From contig OY821791.1 of assembly GCA_963682175.1 (NCBI GenBank), positions 19,744,542 to 19,808,541 of the forward strand: 64,000 nt of DNA, in the 5' to 3' direction. Of the stretch, positions 12,658 to 23,423 are shown piece after piece; the stretch's first letter is position 1; every line of letters starts with the position of its first letter. The notes beneath the pieces are model-generated. The model saw only the letters and a program-made list of their open reading frames with translations. It searched no databases and had not been told where the DNA came from. Position numbers and translations under genes: made by a program. Origin of the DNA: Triglochin maritima. Taxonomy: Eukaryota > Streptophyta > Magnoliopsida > Alismatales > Juncaginaceae.

Positions 12658-13307
12658 TCCAGACGGTTATCTGCAAAATTAATTTAAGAATTAATTAGAT
12701 CATGCATGGAATTGGTCCATAATTGATTTAATTCGTGGCTAAGATTATTTGTTAGCAAATAATGGATGGTTAGATGGAAGTTTGCATGAAATCATGGGCA
12801 AGAGGTTGCACATGAATAGGTAATTTGGAGAGAACTTATAAATACAAGTTTATCTCATTACCTCATTAACTAATTCATTATTTTCTCATGCAAAAATCGC
12901 TCTCCATAATTCTCCATGAAATTTCCTTAATTCTTAAGATTAGTTTTAGTTTTTAGAGATCTTCTTCTCAATGGAACTAAAGAGGGGTTAGTAATTGGAT
13001 TCTAAACCCTATTGGAGATTGAGAGGCTAGCTCTTCTCTCTCCAATCTCGTTTAGAGTTTGGTGAATACTCGGAGGCAATCCACCGGGCGATTCGACCGT
13101 CAACGCGACTCCGGATCTTCAAGAGGTTTTAGAGAACCTCTAGGTATGATCCTCTTTGCAATTGTTTGTTTATTCTAATGCATGTTGAATAATTAGGATA
13201 AACAAATGCATGTCTATATGAAATCGAAGAAAATATCAATGTTTCGATCCTATATGTTTATAAAAATTCCGAAAATATATACATACTATAGGGCACGAAA
13301 TCCAACA

Positions 13308-14187
13308 GTCTGAAGGTTTGCTAACCATGCGGTTGGTGCACCTCTTGCGTCATCTTGCTCGGTGGATGGACGGAGCAGCCTAAATGGATCCCTACTGACC
13401 TCCTACCACTTCAGATCTCCTAAGAAGTATGCTCTGCACTTGGGTTGGACAGGTCAGAGGCTCACGTGGCTGGATGTGAGTTGGGTGGCTTGGGTTAGCT
13501 TGTTGTTTGTAAGTTTATATACTAATTGTTGTGTTCCAGCAGCAATAATATACGTCTCTATGCTCTAATGTTATGTGTAATTCCTAATGCTGGAGATATG
13601 CATGCATATCTGAAAGTAGTCTATCTCTTTCATATCATATGCTATGCATGATACATCTTAATGCAATGGGTAAACTCGGATGCATGCATGTGACCTAGTT
13701 TAAATATTGATATTGTGATTGTTGTTTATCATGCATATTATTTCATACTTACGTAACAATCGGGTCAACAAGTAAACCAATTTTTTTTTGGTAAACCAAT
13801 GGGATCCCTGTCAAACTCGATTCAAGCATCTATTTTTGAAACCGAGAAATTCCAAACAAAACACAAAACAAATAACACAAATCTACCATTTACATGACAT
13901 GCCATATTGCCATTCCGAGAAACAAACACAAACAAAACCACCCGTTCCGCCATCGCCCGATTTCTCTCTTACATTTATATCCAAGCAAATCATAAAATCT
14001 GAAACTTCATTTATCATTTCCTAAGAAAATTCACGGATGTAAAACTTCAATAATATTACTATCGATGTATATCCAACCAAATATAACACTCATATCTAGT
14101 GAAAGCATGAACTATATAGATAATAATTAAAAACAATAACCCGAGTCTCCCAGCGTGGAATCGTCCAATACAAGAAGAACCGTGATA
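13308..14187. other. Unassigned sequence between copia element and minisatellite
   Basis: The first five bases (GTCTG) look like the 3' target-site copy of the copia insertion. The open frame 13362-13568 gives no protein I recognise. The rest is AT-rich with no supported gene. Confidence 0.4.
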
Positions 14188-14220
14188 GACGGACGCGCGC
14201 GTCACGGACGCGCCTTACGT
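14188..14220 (+). repeat. Left arm of an imperfect inverted repeat
   Basis: The arm GCGCGTCACGGACGCGCC, followed by TTACGTGG, pairs in inverted orientation with 16031-16056, with about three mismatches over 26 bp. The two arms enclose the minisatellite. I see no clear target-site duplication outside them. Confidence 0.55.
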
Positions 14221-14442
14221 GGATTTGTACAGCTCAGATATTTTTCTTTGAGTCAGCGTCCAGTCAACAAAATTTCTCTTCGCGCGTTTTCGTCTTTTTA
14301 AAAAACGCCGGTTCTTTAAGTTGAACGATTCATTTCCCAATACACAGATAAGACATTGTGCAGACCCTAGGACATCGTGCAGTCTCATTATTCGTGCAGA
14401 GCCCACACTTATCATAATAAAATATTTGTTTTTAAGTTTTAC

Positions 14443-15546
14443 GTTGGAATAAGTGTATTTGTTGTCCGGTTTAAGAATAAAGTGTGTCCAGAAACGGAAC
14501 ATAAAGTTTGTCCGGAATAAGTTGATTTCTTGTCCGGAATAAGTGTATTTGTTGTCCGGAATAAGTGTAGTTGTCCAGAATAAGAAGAAAGTGTGTCCAG
14601 AAACGGAACAGAAAGTTTGTCCGGAATAAGTGTATTTGCTGTCCGGAATAAGTGTATTTGTTGTCCGGACTAAGTGTATTTGTTGTCCGGTTTAAGAATA
14701 AAGTGTGTCCAGAAACGAAACATAAAGTTTGTCCAGAATAAGTGGATTTGCTGTCCGGAATAAGTGTATTTGCTGTCCGGAATAAGTGTATTTGCAATCC
14801 GGAATAAGTGTAGTTGACTAGAATAAGAAGAAAGTGTCCAGAAACGGAACAGAAAGTTTGTCCGGAATAAGTGTATTTGTTGTCCGGAATAAGTGTATTT
14901 GTTGTCCGGAATAAGTGTATTTGTTGTCCGATTTAAGAATAAAGTGTGTCCAGAAACGGAACATAAAGTTTGTCCGGAATAAGTGGATTTGCTGTCCGGA
15001 ATACGTGTATTTGCTGTCCGGAATCGGAATAAGTGTATTTGCAGTCCGGAATAAGTGTAGTTGACCCGAATAAGAAGAAAGTGTGTCCAGAAACGGAACA
15101 GAAAGTTTGTCCGGAATAAGTGTATTTGTTGTCCGGAATAAGTGTATTTGTTGTCCGGACTAAGTGTATTTGTTGTCCGGTTTAAGAATAAAGTGTGTCC
15201 AGAAACGGAACATAAAGTTTGTCCGGAATAAGTTGATTTCTTGTCCGGAATAAGTGTATTTGCTGTCCGGAATAAGTGTATTTGCAATCCGGAATAAGTG
15301 TAGTTGACTAGAATAAGAAGAAAGTGTGTCCAGAAACGGAACAGAAAGTTTGTCCGGAATAAGTGTATTTGTTGTCCGGAATAAGTGTATTTGTTGTCCG
15401 ATTTAAGAATAAAGTGTGTCCAGAAACGGAACATAAAGTTTGTCCGGAATAAGTGGATTTGCTGTCCGGAATACGTGTATTTGCTGTCCGGAATCGGAAT
15501 AAGTGTATTTGCAGTCCGGAATAAGTGTATTTGCAGTCTGGAATAA
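14443..15546. repeat. Minisatellite, monomer about 21-22 bp, with higher-order repeats
   Basis: The basic unit is GTCCGGAATAAGTGTATTTGTT with small variants. Every 220-250 bp it is broken by a longer variant containing TTTAAGAATAAAGTGTGTCC and AGAAACGGAACATAAAG. A larger repeat of about 490 bp is also visible: 14793-15059 is repeated almost exactly at 15283-15530. On the minus strand the array stays open for up to 254 codons because the repeats keep a frame, not because it encodes a gene. It ends about 610 bp upstream of the VSR start codon. Confidence 0.9.
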
Positions 15547-16154
15547 TATATGGCTTCATTATTGTCGGAATAAACGAATCAATATATGGAATGCAATAAT
15601 ATGATGTCGGAAAAAAAAACGTCCCCTGCAGGGGCTGCCGCCCCCTGCCACCCCCGCACAAACTCAACAAACCTCCCACTGTATATTTTACCCCACAAGA
15701 ATTACGTTTAGGAAAAAAATAGCATCTCCGATTTCCTGTTTATGTAGAACATCAGGAAGTCTTCGCACTGTCCCATTCACGCTGCTTACGTTGTGAAGAA
15801 TCTTGGGAGTCGGCATCAGACGCTTCTTCGACCTAATATTTTGCTCGAAATGGTGATTTATTCTGGAGAGAAAGAATGAAGAAGAAAGAAAGAGTGTCAT
15901 CATATTTGTATTTGAGTGGAGAGAGAGAACATGCTGAGTTGAAACGCATTTAATGTGATTTGAGTGGACATCAGGAAGAAAAAACAAAAAAACATTGATG
16001 CTTTGGCCACGTAAGGGCTGACATGGATGTCCACGTAGAGCACGTCCGTGACGCGCTGCGTTCATAAAACATTTCCCATACAAGAAAGCGACGTCAACAC
16101 CGAAACAAAACCACACCCACTGTCCGAACTCCGAACCGAACCCAATACCCTCCT
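15547..16154. other. Upstream region of the VSR gene
   Basis: This holds the presumed promoter and 5' leader of the VSR gene. It includes a C/G-rich patch (15621-15658, CCCCTGCAGGGG) and the right arm of the inverted repeat at 16029-16060. I see no convincing TATA box near the start codon. Confidence 0.45.
16029..16060 (-). repeat. Right arm of the imperfect inverted repeat
   Basis: CCACGTAGAGCACGTCCG, continuing GTGACGCGC, is nearly the reverse complement of 14195-14220. The inward and outward ends are arranged as in terminal inverted repeats. Confidence 0.55.
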
Positions 16155-19100
16155 ATGGAACGACCGGGAAGGCTGCTAGGGTTTCTCCCGACCCTGTGGG
16201 CCCTACTCTCCCTCTCCGCCCCCGCCGTCGCCCGGTTCGTCGTAGAGAAGAACAGCCTGATGGTGACCTCCCCAGGGACCCTCCGCGGATCCCACGACAC
16301 CGCCATCGCCAACTTCGGCATCCCCCAGTACGGTGGCAGCATGGCCGGCGCCGTCGTCTACCCCAAGACGAATGCCGATGGCTGCGAGGTGTTTGGTGAT
16401 TCGTTCCGGACCAAGCCCGGGGCCATGCCCACCTTCCTGCTCGTCGATCGGGGCGGTAAGTATTCAATCTTGGTGGTGATGTTTGGATCGGTACGTTGTG
16501 ATTGTTTGGTTTGGAGGTGGAAACTTTCGTAAAATGTATCTTTTCATGTGTTCTGTTGCTAAATAAGCTTGATTGTGGTGGTGAAGTTCGGTGATTCGTT
16601 CGGGACGAGAGTAAGTCTGGGACTGTGCCCACGTTCCTGCCCGTTGGTTGATCGGGGCAGTAAAGATTGAATCTTGATGGGTTTTGTTTGGAGGATTTGG
16701 TGTTTTGGTCGGGAATTTGGTTGGGTTTGGTGGTGAAGTTTGGATTATTACATTGTGACTGTTGGATGTTTTGGTGTGGGGTTGAATTGGGAACAGTGTG
16801 GTCGTGTTTTCGGAATTTTGATTTCGTTTGAAGGTGGAATATTCGTAAGTAGTATTCTTTTTCATGTGCTCTGTTACTAAATCAGCTTGTGTGGTTGACT
16901 GAGGTGGTAATGTTTGCATCTTTCTGGGTTTCTTGGGTTGATTTGAGAATTATGATGTTTTGGATGGGAATTTGGTCGTGTGGTGGTAAGGACGTAAGGT
17001 TTGAATCTTTCTGGCTTTCTTGGGTTCATTTCAATGTTATGATGTTTTCTTCAACTGAGGTGGTAAAGTTTGGATCATTACGTTGTGCTTGTTTGGTGTT
17101 TTGGATGTGTTGGTATGGGATTTGGATTGGAATGGTGTGGTTGCGCTTTCAAAATTTTGATATAGATTGGAGGTGAAACTTCCGCAACACTTTTTTTCAT
17201 GTTCTAGGTTACTAAATCAACTATTCTGAGATGGTAGGCTTGATGATTCATTCTGGAGTAAGCCCGGGGCCATACTCACGTTCCTCTTGGTCGACCGGGG
17301 TGGTCAACTTTACATAATTACATCTTTTGGGGTTGCTTTGGCGTTTCATGTTTTTTTTGAAAGATTTGATCTTTGGTGAAAATTGGGTCTTCATGTTATG
17401 CTTGTTTGGTGTTTTGGTCGTGTTGGTGTGGAGTTTGGATGAGAATTATGTGGTTAAGAGTGTTTTTAATTTTTTTGGACGTGGAATTCTTGTAAATTGT
17501 CGATATTTTGAGTTTGTTCCATATTCAGCTCGAATGAGGTTGTGAACTTTGTGTTTTATGTCATGCTTATTTGATGTTTCGGGTCTAAGTGTCGTGGAGT
17601 TTGGATGTGGAATGGTGTGGTTGTTCTTTCTAAATTTGATTTTTTGATGTGTTTTGGAGGTTATATTATCATACTTTGCCAAAGAGGTGAAGTTTGCATT
17701 TTATGTTGTGTTTATTTGATGTTTTGGGTGTGTCATTCGGATGCAGAATAGTGTGGTGGTGCTTTTAATTCGAATCATAGAAGTGCTTTCCTGATCAGCA
17801 CGAGTGATTAGGTAATTTTGTTATCTTTTTTGTGCTCTTGTGGTATTCAGGTTTGGGTTATTTGGATGGGGATTGATATGGCTGTGCTGCGACTTTATCT
17901 TTAGATGCACTTTGGAGGTGACTTTTCGTTAGTTTAATTTATCTTTTATGTTCCTAATTGGGTCAACCAAGGTGTGAGTTTAAGTCTCTGTTGGTGTTTT
18001 TGGCATGTGTAGTGGATGGGATCCGGTGTGGCTTCCTTTTCAAAATTTGATCTTCGGATATATTTTTCGATTTGCACATCCTAATTAGGGTGACTTATTT
18101 TGGTGTTTCGGATGTACTTGATGTCGTGCTTGGGTAGAATTTAATGTGGCTTTGTTCTAACGATTTGGCTTTTAGACATGTCTCGAGGTTGTAAATATCA
18201 TAAGTTTTCTTCTTTACCAACACAACAAAGGTGGTTATGTTATATATTTTTCTTCTTTCTATGTTTCTTATCTTTGGAATGTTTTCGTGCTATCTTCACC
18301 TTTTGCATGGGAAAAATTGATTCAGGTTTCCTTCCTTTCCTTTTGTTGACACGTGAGTTTATATTTGAGACTGTAAATTTTGGAGTATGTCAATATTGAC
18401 GGTAGATATGATTGAATTTTAAATACCTTCTTTTCTCAATATTTTAAGAAATTTAAGTAGCTTGGTCACTGAGCACTATATTGTTTGGCAAACTAGATTG
18501 CACATTCTTCTATTCTGCTGGAGGTCATGAAATGTAAATTGGTCGTTGTCATATACCCACAACCAATTGTGTTTATTTAGACACTAGGGTCTTGTTTGCG
18601 CCAAAGAAACGGTTAGAAAATGAATTCTCGGAGTCAAAGAGAAACTAGTGGAAAATAAAATTGGCAGAATTTATTTCTCTTTGACCATGTTTCTGTTGTT
18701 TATGCTTGAATCTATTGGAAAATTTTAAAAAATTAAATTATTTGTCTGTGGTTTATGAACAATATTAAGCTTAAGAATTATTATTATGAGTAACTTCTAC
18801 TATGTAACATCTTTTGTATAGTTATTTTAATCTTTTTACAGTTTTAGCACTGCCATATTGCAGATTGTATTTTTGCTAAGAAGGTTTGGAATGCACAAAA
18901 GGCTGGGGCTTCTGCAGTGCTTGTGGTAGATGATACTGATGAGCCATTGATAACCATGGATTTGCCTAAAGAAGATGGTGAAGCTTCTATCTACATAGCA
19001 AATGTAACGATTCCATCAGCTCTCATTGACAAAAAGTTTGGTGAGCAGTTGAAGAAGGCTTTTGGCAGTGGGGAAATGCTCAACGTCAATCTTGATTGGA

Positions 19101-22100
19101 GAGAAGCTGTTCCACATCCAGATGACCGTGTGGAGTATGAATTGTGGACTAACAGCAATGATGAGTGTGGCTCGAAATGTAACATGCTTATGGAATTTTT
19201 GAAGGACTTTAAGGGTCCAGCCCAAATACTCGAGAAGGGTAGTTATAGTCAATTTACGCCTCACTACATAACTTGGTACTGCCCGCAAGCTTTCACTCTT
19301 AGCAAGCAATGCAAGTCCCAATGCATTAATCATGGGAGATATTGCGCACCAGACCCTGACCAGGATTTCAGCCAAGGTTATGAGGGGAAAGATGTCGTAA
19401 TTGAAAATTTGAGACAATTATGTGTGTTCAAGGTTGCAAATGAAAGTAATCGACCCTGGGTTTGGTGGGACTACGTTACTGATTTTCATATACGATGTCC
19501 TATGAAGGAGAAGAAATACAGCAAAGAATGTGCAGATACTGTCATCAAGTCTCTGGGTATGTCTCATTACAGAGTGCAATATCTGCCTTGTCACCTAGTT
19601 GTCTTACTGTTATATTATCACTTTGTCCAGTAAATGTGTAAATTATAATTTTCCTTGCAGTAATTTGAAACTCCTGCCTTTTATTGTTTCCTATAATACT
19701 TGAACTTTTTTGTTTTATTCAGTTAAATGGTTTGCCTTGAACTGGTTCTTTATATTTTCTCCAATTATCCATAAATATTAAATGTGCGTGATCTAACATT
19801 TGGAGCAGGACTTGATGGGAACAAAATTGAAAGGTGTATAGGAGATCCTAATGTCGATTCTGATAATCCCGTTTTGAAAGAGGAGCAAGAAGATCAGGTA
19901 TGCCAATTACAACATTTTAGGGTTCACTGTTTTCAGAAAATTAATATCAATTTGTTAAGTTTCTCAGTTTGTCACTTTGCCCTTTAACCTTTTATGATTT
20001 CCTTTCCTTGTTGCAGTCTTTAACACTTCTTTGAAATTCTGCTACAGATTGGAAAAGGGTCAAGGGGAGATGTTACGATTCTTCCTACTTTGGTTGTCAA
20101 CAATCGTCAGTACAGAGGTTAGTCAAGAGAAATATCATGATCCTTTGTCAATTGGTTCTAATGTGCTCATCTTGGCAGGGAAATTGGAGAAAGGTGCGGT
20201 TTTGAAGGCTATCTGTTCTGGTTTTGAGGAAACCACTGAACCTGGTGTATGTTTGAGTAGCAGTAAGTGGTTAAACTTGTTCTATACTTAAAAGATGTTG
20301 TCTTGAGTTACTAAGGTAGCAAACTCTACCTTTTTATCATATATATTTTTGAATATTGTAAATATTGAAGAACCTTGCTTTATCATTTTACTTGATGTAC
20401 CGCATATGAAAGTTGATGTTTGGCATTCTGCACAGACATACAAACAAATGAATGTTTGAATGATAATGGGGGCTGTTGGCAAGATAAAGCTTCTAATATT
20501 ACTGCTTGCAAGGTAATGCAGAAAACCCATCAAACATCCTCTAACTACTTTTTTCTGTGTCTGGTATTTAGATTGTATATATCATTTAGGACACTTTCCG
20601 AGGAAGAGTTTGTGAGTGCCCCCTTGTTCAGGGGGTTCAGTTTAAGGGAGATGGCTACAGCCACTGTGAAGGTAATAATTATGGACTTTTGATCCATTTA
20701 TTAAACCAATAATGTGTAAATATACACTAAACATTTTAATTTTTATTAACATATGTATTGCTAAAGTTAAGTATTTTCCTTTTGAAGTACGCGTAGGAAT
20801 TGTTTTTGGGCAAATCAAAGTTGAAAAGTTCAAATAACAGCAATGATTTTTATTTTTATTTTTTTGTCAAGGATATTCTCTCAAGGCACTGAGAATGCAT
20901 GATAATCTGACAATTTTGTAGTTTTAATCTAAATTGTTCCTTCATTTGCAATCAATATGGCAAACCTTTTGTGTCATTAAAGTAGTTGGCAAAGGTTCTC
21001 TTCGAATATGAACTAAGCCCTTAGATTATATTTGGTCACCTATTGTCTACTACTTGCTGCTAGGTCATTTTGTTTTGTATTATGCCTCTTTCATTTCTTA
21101 TGTACCTTATGGAAACATGTGCATGTGGCATTATGAGTACATTAATAATGATATTCTTCGGTACCGACAAAAAAGAAGATATTCATTAATCAACATAAGC
21201 ATAATGGTCTGATTGTTACTAATTTCTGCCTGCGTTCATGCTTTTAAATTTTGTCACGCAGCAAGTGGTCCTGGACGATGCAGGATAAATAATGGTGGTT
21301 GTTGGAATGAAACTAGAGAGGGCATGACATTCTCTGCATGTCAGGTCAGTGTTTCTAGTCATAGTTTAATTTCATGTCAATGACTGTCAATTTTAAATCT
21401 TGCCGCACTATAGGAAAATGGAAATGGTAAATGCCAGTGCCCAGCTGGGTTTAGAGGTGACGGTGTTAAAAAATGTGAAGGTACTATCTGAAGCTGAGGC
21501 TTGACCCTGGGATTTGTATTAATCTCTATTAATGTCTTTCTTATTTGATGCTTTATTTCCTTCTAGATGTCAATGAATGCAAGGAGAAAAGTGCCTGTCA
21601 ATGCTCTGAATGCAGTTGCAAAAACACGTTGGGTAGCTATGAGTGTGCATGCAGTGGAGATCTTCTATACGTTAAGGATCAAGACACTTGTATAGGTTGC
21701 ATGAAGATTTCCAACCTTTTGTCACAGTATAGAATTACAAGGCCTGATGACATGCTACTTTATCTTTTTATATAATATGAGATTTTACTAGACTCTTTTT
21801 TGGATTTATTCGTGATTTTTCAGCTAAAAAGGCTGTTGAAGCAAGGACCACATGGGTAGCTGTGTGGGTAATTCTTATAGGCCTGTCGGTTGCTGGAGTT
21901 GGAGCTTATATCGTGTACAAGTATAGACTGAGAGTAAGTCAAACTCCTATTTTTTAGAGGGAAATGGGGTTCTCAGGCCATCTTGGCCATGATACTTCAT
22001 TTTTACCTACTTCTGATGAGTTTATATGAAATTTTATGGATTATATCTACCATGCATAAATAACACGTACAAATTTCAAACAAAATGGATTATTATGAAC

Positions 22101-23423
22101 CTTTATCTAACAATTTTAAAATTCAGTAAATGGGAGCCATTCAAATTTGAACATTTCAGATCATTGGTAAAATTAACTTAGATTAACCTATAAGAATTTA
22201 GTATTTTTGAGATTAGTAGATAAGAATTAATGTGATTTAGTTTGATTAGAAATATATGATTTAAAAAATGCTAAACATGAAGCACCATAGGTCCATAACC
22301 AAGATGGCTATAAGTGGCTGACAGCCACATTATTGCTTTCTTCTTCTTCTAACAATTAAGATTTGCACTGAATTGATAGCTGAAATTTTTACGGTAGGAG
22401 CTTCTAGATGTGTGTATTTTCATGGACGTTTGCATCATTTTCACCAGTTCAATATATATATATATATATATATTCTAACATGATACCTATTTTAGAAGTT
22501 ATATATTTATACTTCCTGTATCACTCACTTACAGATGAAATTTTACTTGGTATCACTCACTTACAGATGAAATTCACCTTTTCCAAAAGATAGATTCTTA
22601 TTTTTAGTAAATCGAAATATTAGTTCAACAGCGTGCCATGTCAAAAATATGTCAAAAATAGATTCTTATTCACCTTTGTTTTGTTTCAAAATGTGTTAAC
22701 TAAGAGTTCACAAAGAAAGAGACCCTTCAAAAATTGAAAAGAATAATTGCTCTTTAACCATCTACGGGTATGTTTGGATAGAAGAAAAACGCATATCTCA
22801 AACCTTTCAATCTCAAACCTTTCAAGTTCAAATGTTTCACTCTTGGGTTTCTAAATGTCTTGATTTTGAAAGCTACATTTTTTCTCTCCAAGTAGTACAT
22901 GAATTTTGGATGTTTGGCAAAGAAAGAGGTCTCTTCTCTAATTGTTTTTATGATGTGCTTTCCTTGATAGCTTGGTTTTGCACCTTTTGAAACCTATTAT
23001 CTTTCTGGCTAGAAAACCCAACTTCAAAAGGAAATGTTTAACTGGCGGCAATGGATATTTCATAAACCGTGAGCACTAGTATTTTTTTCCCCTTCTGGTT
23101 TGACAATGAAACCTATTCTTTATATCTATTAAAATATTAATTGTTATATTCTAATAATTTTTTGACTAAAGTCCTGATCATTTTTTTTTCAGTTTCCTCT
23201 CATGCTGTTGTTTTCGACAGTGATATTGATTACTAGTCTGCTGTTTGCCGTGTTTCCTAAAATAAAAACTTTTCTGGATGGTCTTACTGAGTTCTAATCT
23301 TTCCTTTTCTTGTGTATTTAGTCATACATGGACTCAGAAATAAGAGCTATAATGGCACAGTACATGCCATTAGAGAGTCAATCAGAAGTGCCAATCCATT
23401 CAAGCGAAGATAGTCATGACTGA
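16155..23423 (+). CDS. VSR: Vacuolar sorting receptor (VSR/BP-80 family), 12 exons, complete
   Basis: A type I membrane receptor that binds sorting signals of soluble proteins in the Golgi/TGN and carries them to the vacuole. The exons I place, all with AG acceptors and GT donors, are 16155-16455, 18864-19556, 19809-19897, 20048-20117, 20179-20262, 20436-20512, 20590-20671, 21262-21344, 21414-21480, 21567-21695, 21824-21933 and 23322-23423. They join in frame to 628 codons plus TGA, the usual family length. Residues 1-26 are a signal peptide ([13 protein letters not shown]). A protease-associated cargo-binding domain follows at about 55-170, then a cysteine-rich central region. Three EGF-like repeats span about 413-558, the last of calcium-binding type (DVNEC). 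One membrane helix lies at 569-590, followed by a short tail with the sorting motif YMPL (609-612). No stop or frameshift is seen. Introns 1 (2.4 kb) and 11 (1.4 kb) are long. A possible poly(A) signal AATAAA lies at 23572-23577. Confidence 0.95.
16581..16665 (+). pseudogene. Decayed copy of the 3' end of VSR exon 1, inside intron 1 (copy 2)
   Basis: The stretch GTTCGGTGATTCGTTC ... GTGCCCACGTTCCTGCC ... GATCGGGGCAGTAAAG resembles the last 70 or so bases of exon 1 and its splice donor (16386-16460). The donor GCGGTAAG has become GCAGTAAA, and small indels break the frame. It is most likely an old tandem duplication of the exon end with part of the intron. Confidence 0.75.
17229..17306 (+). 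pseudogene. Decayed copy of the 3' end of VSR exon 1, inside intron 1 (copy 3)
   Basis: TGATGATTCATTCTGG, then AAGCCCGGGGCCATACTCAC, then GACCGGGGTGGTCAAC, match the end of exon 1. The former donor GGTAAG now reads GGTCAA. Sequence after it also resembles the start of intron 1 (GGTGGTGAAGTTTGGAT-type motifs), consistent with repeated duplication of an exon-intron block. Confidence 0.72.
22451..22473. repeat. (AT)n microsatellite in VSR intron 11
   Basis: About eleven AT dinucleotides in a row. A 32-bp tandem duplication containing ACTTACAGATGAAATT lies just downstream, at about 22519-22582. Confidence 0.85.

Larger units (their letters stand above)
38..13307 (+). mobile_element. Nested, degenerate Ty1/copia LTR retrotransposon
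   Basis: The two LTRs start TGAAGGGAATG and end CCAACA (38-4491 and 9784-13307). They flank a primer site, a gag with a CCHC knuckle, remnants of protease, integrase, reverse transcriptase and RNase H in copia order (integrase before RT), and a polypurine tract. Removing the two nested insertions leaves about 9.3 kb with LTRs near 2.0 kb. The pol region is full of stops and frameshifts, so the copy cannot act on its own. The flanking 5-mers GTGTG/GTCTG are a weathered target-site duplication. Related LTRs stand alone at 39768-41808 and 48522-50588, so the family has been active repeatedly here. Confidence 0.9.
9784..13307 (+). repeat. 3' LTR of the copia element, interrupted at 10621-12130
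   Basis: LTR sequence occupies 9784-10620 and 12136-13307. It matches the 5' LTR closely. One difference is that about 24 bp between two neighbouring CGGTCGACCG sites, present in the 5' LTR and in the solo copy at 39768, is missing here near 12570. A TATA-like box (TATAAATA) lies near 12837. Confidence 0.88.

Noticed and set aside
13362..13568. 68-codon frame right of the copia element
   Set aside because: Short, with no family resemblance. It may be part of an older repeat, but I cannot support it as a gene.
14670..15434. 254-codon minus-strand frame and its neighbours (14471-14797, 15308-15679)
   Set aside because: They are read through a minisatellite whose repeat happens to keep a frame. 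The product is only repeat units, with no start context or domain.
14443..15546. CRISPR-like array
   Set aside because: The repeats are contiguous or spaced by related sequence. There are no unique spacers, and this is plant nuclear DNA.
16153..16919. Minus-strand frames over VSR exon 1 and intron 1
   Set aside because: They lie antisense to a well-supported exon and have no recognisable domain.
17288..17298. GGTCGACCGG in VSR intron 1 as part of the palindrome system
   Set aside because: It is a single site that arises from the decayed copy of exon 1 (GTCGATCGGGG), so it is probably coincidence.
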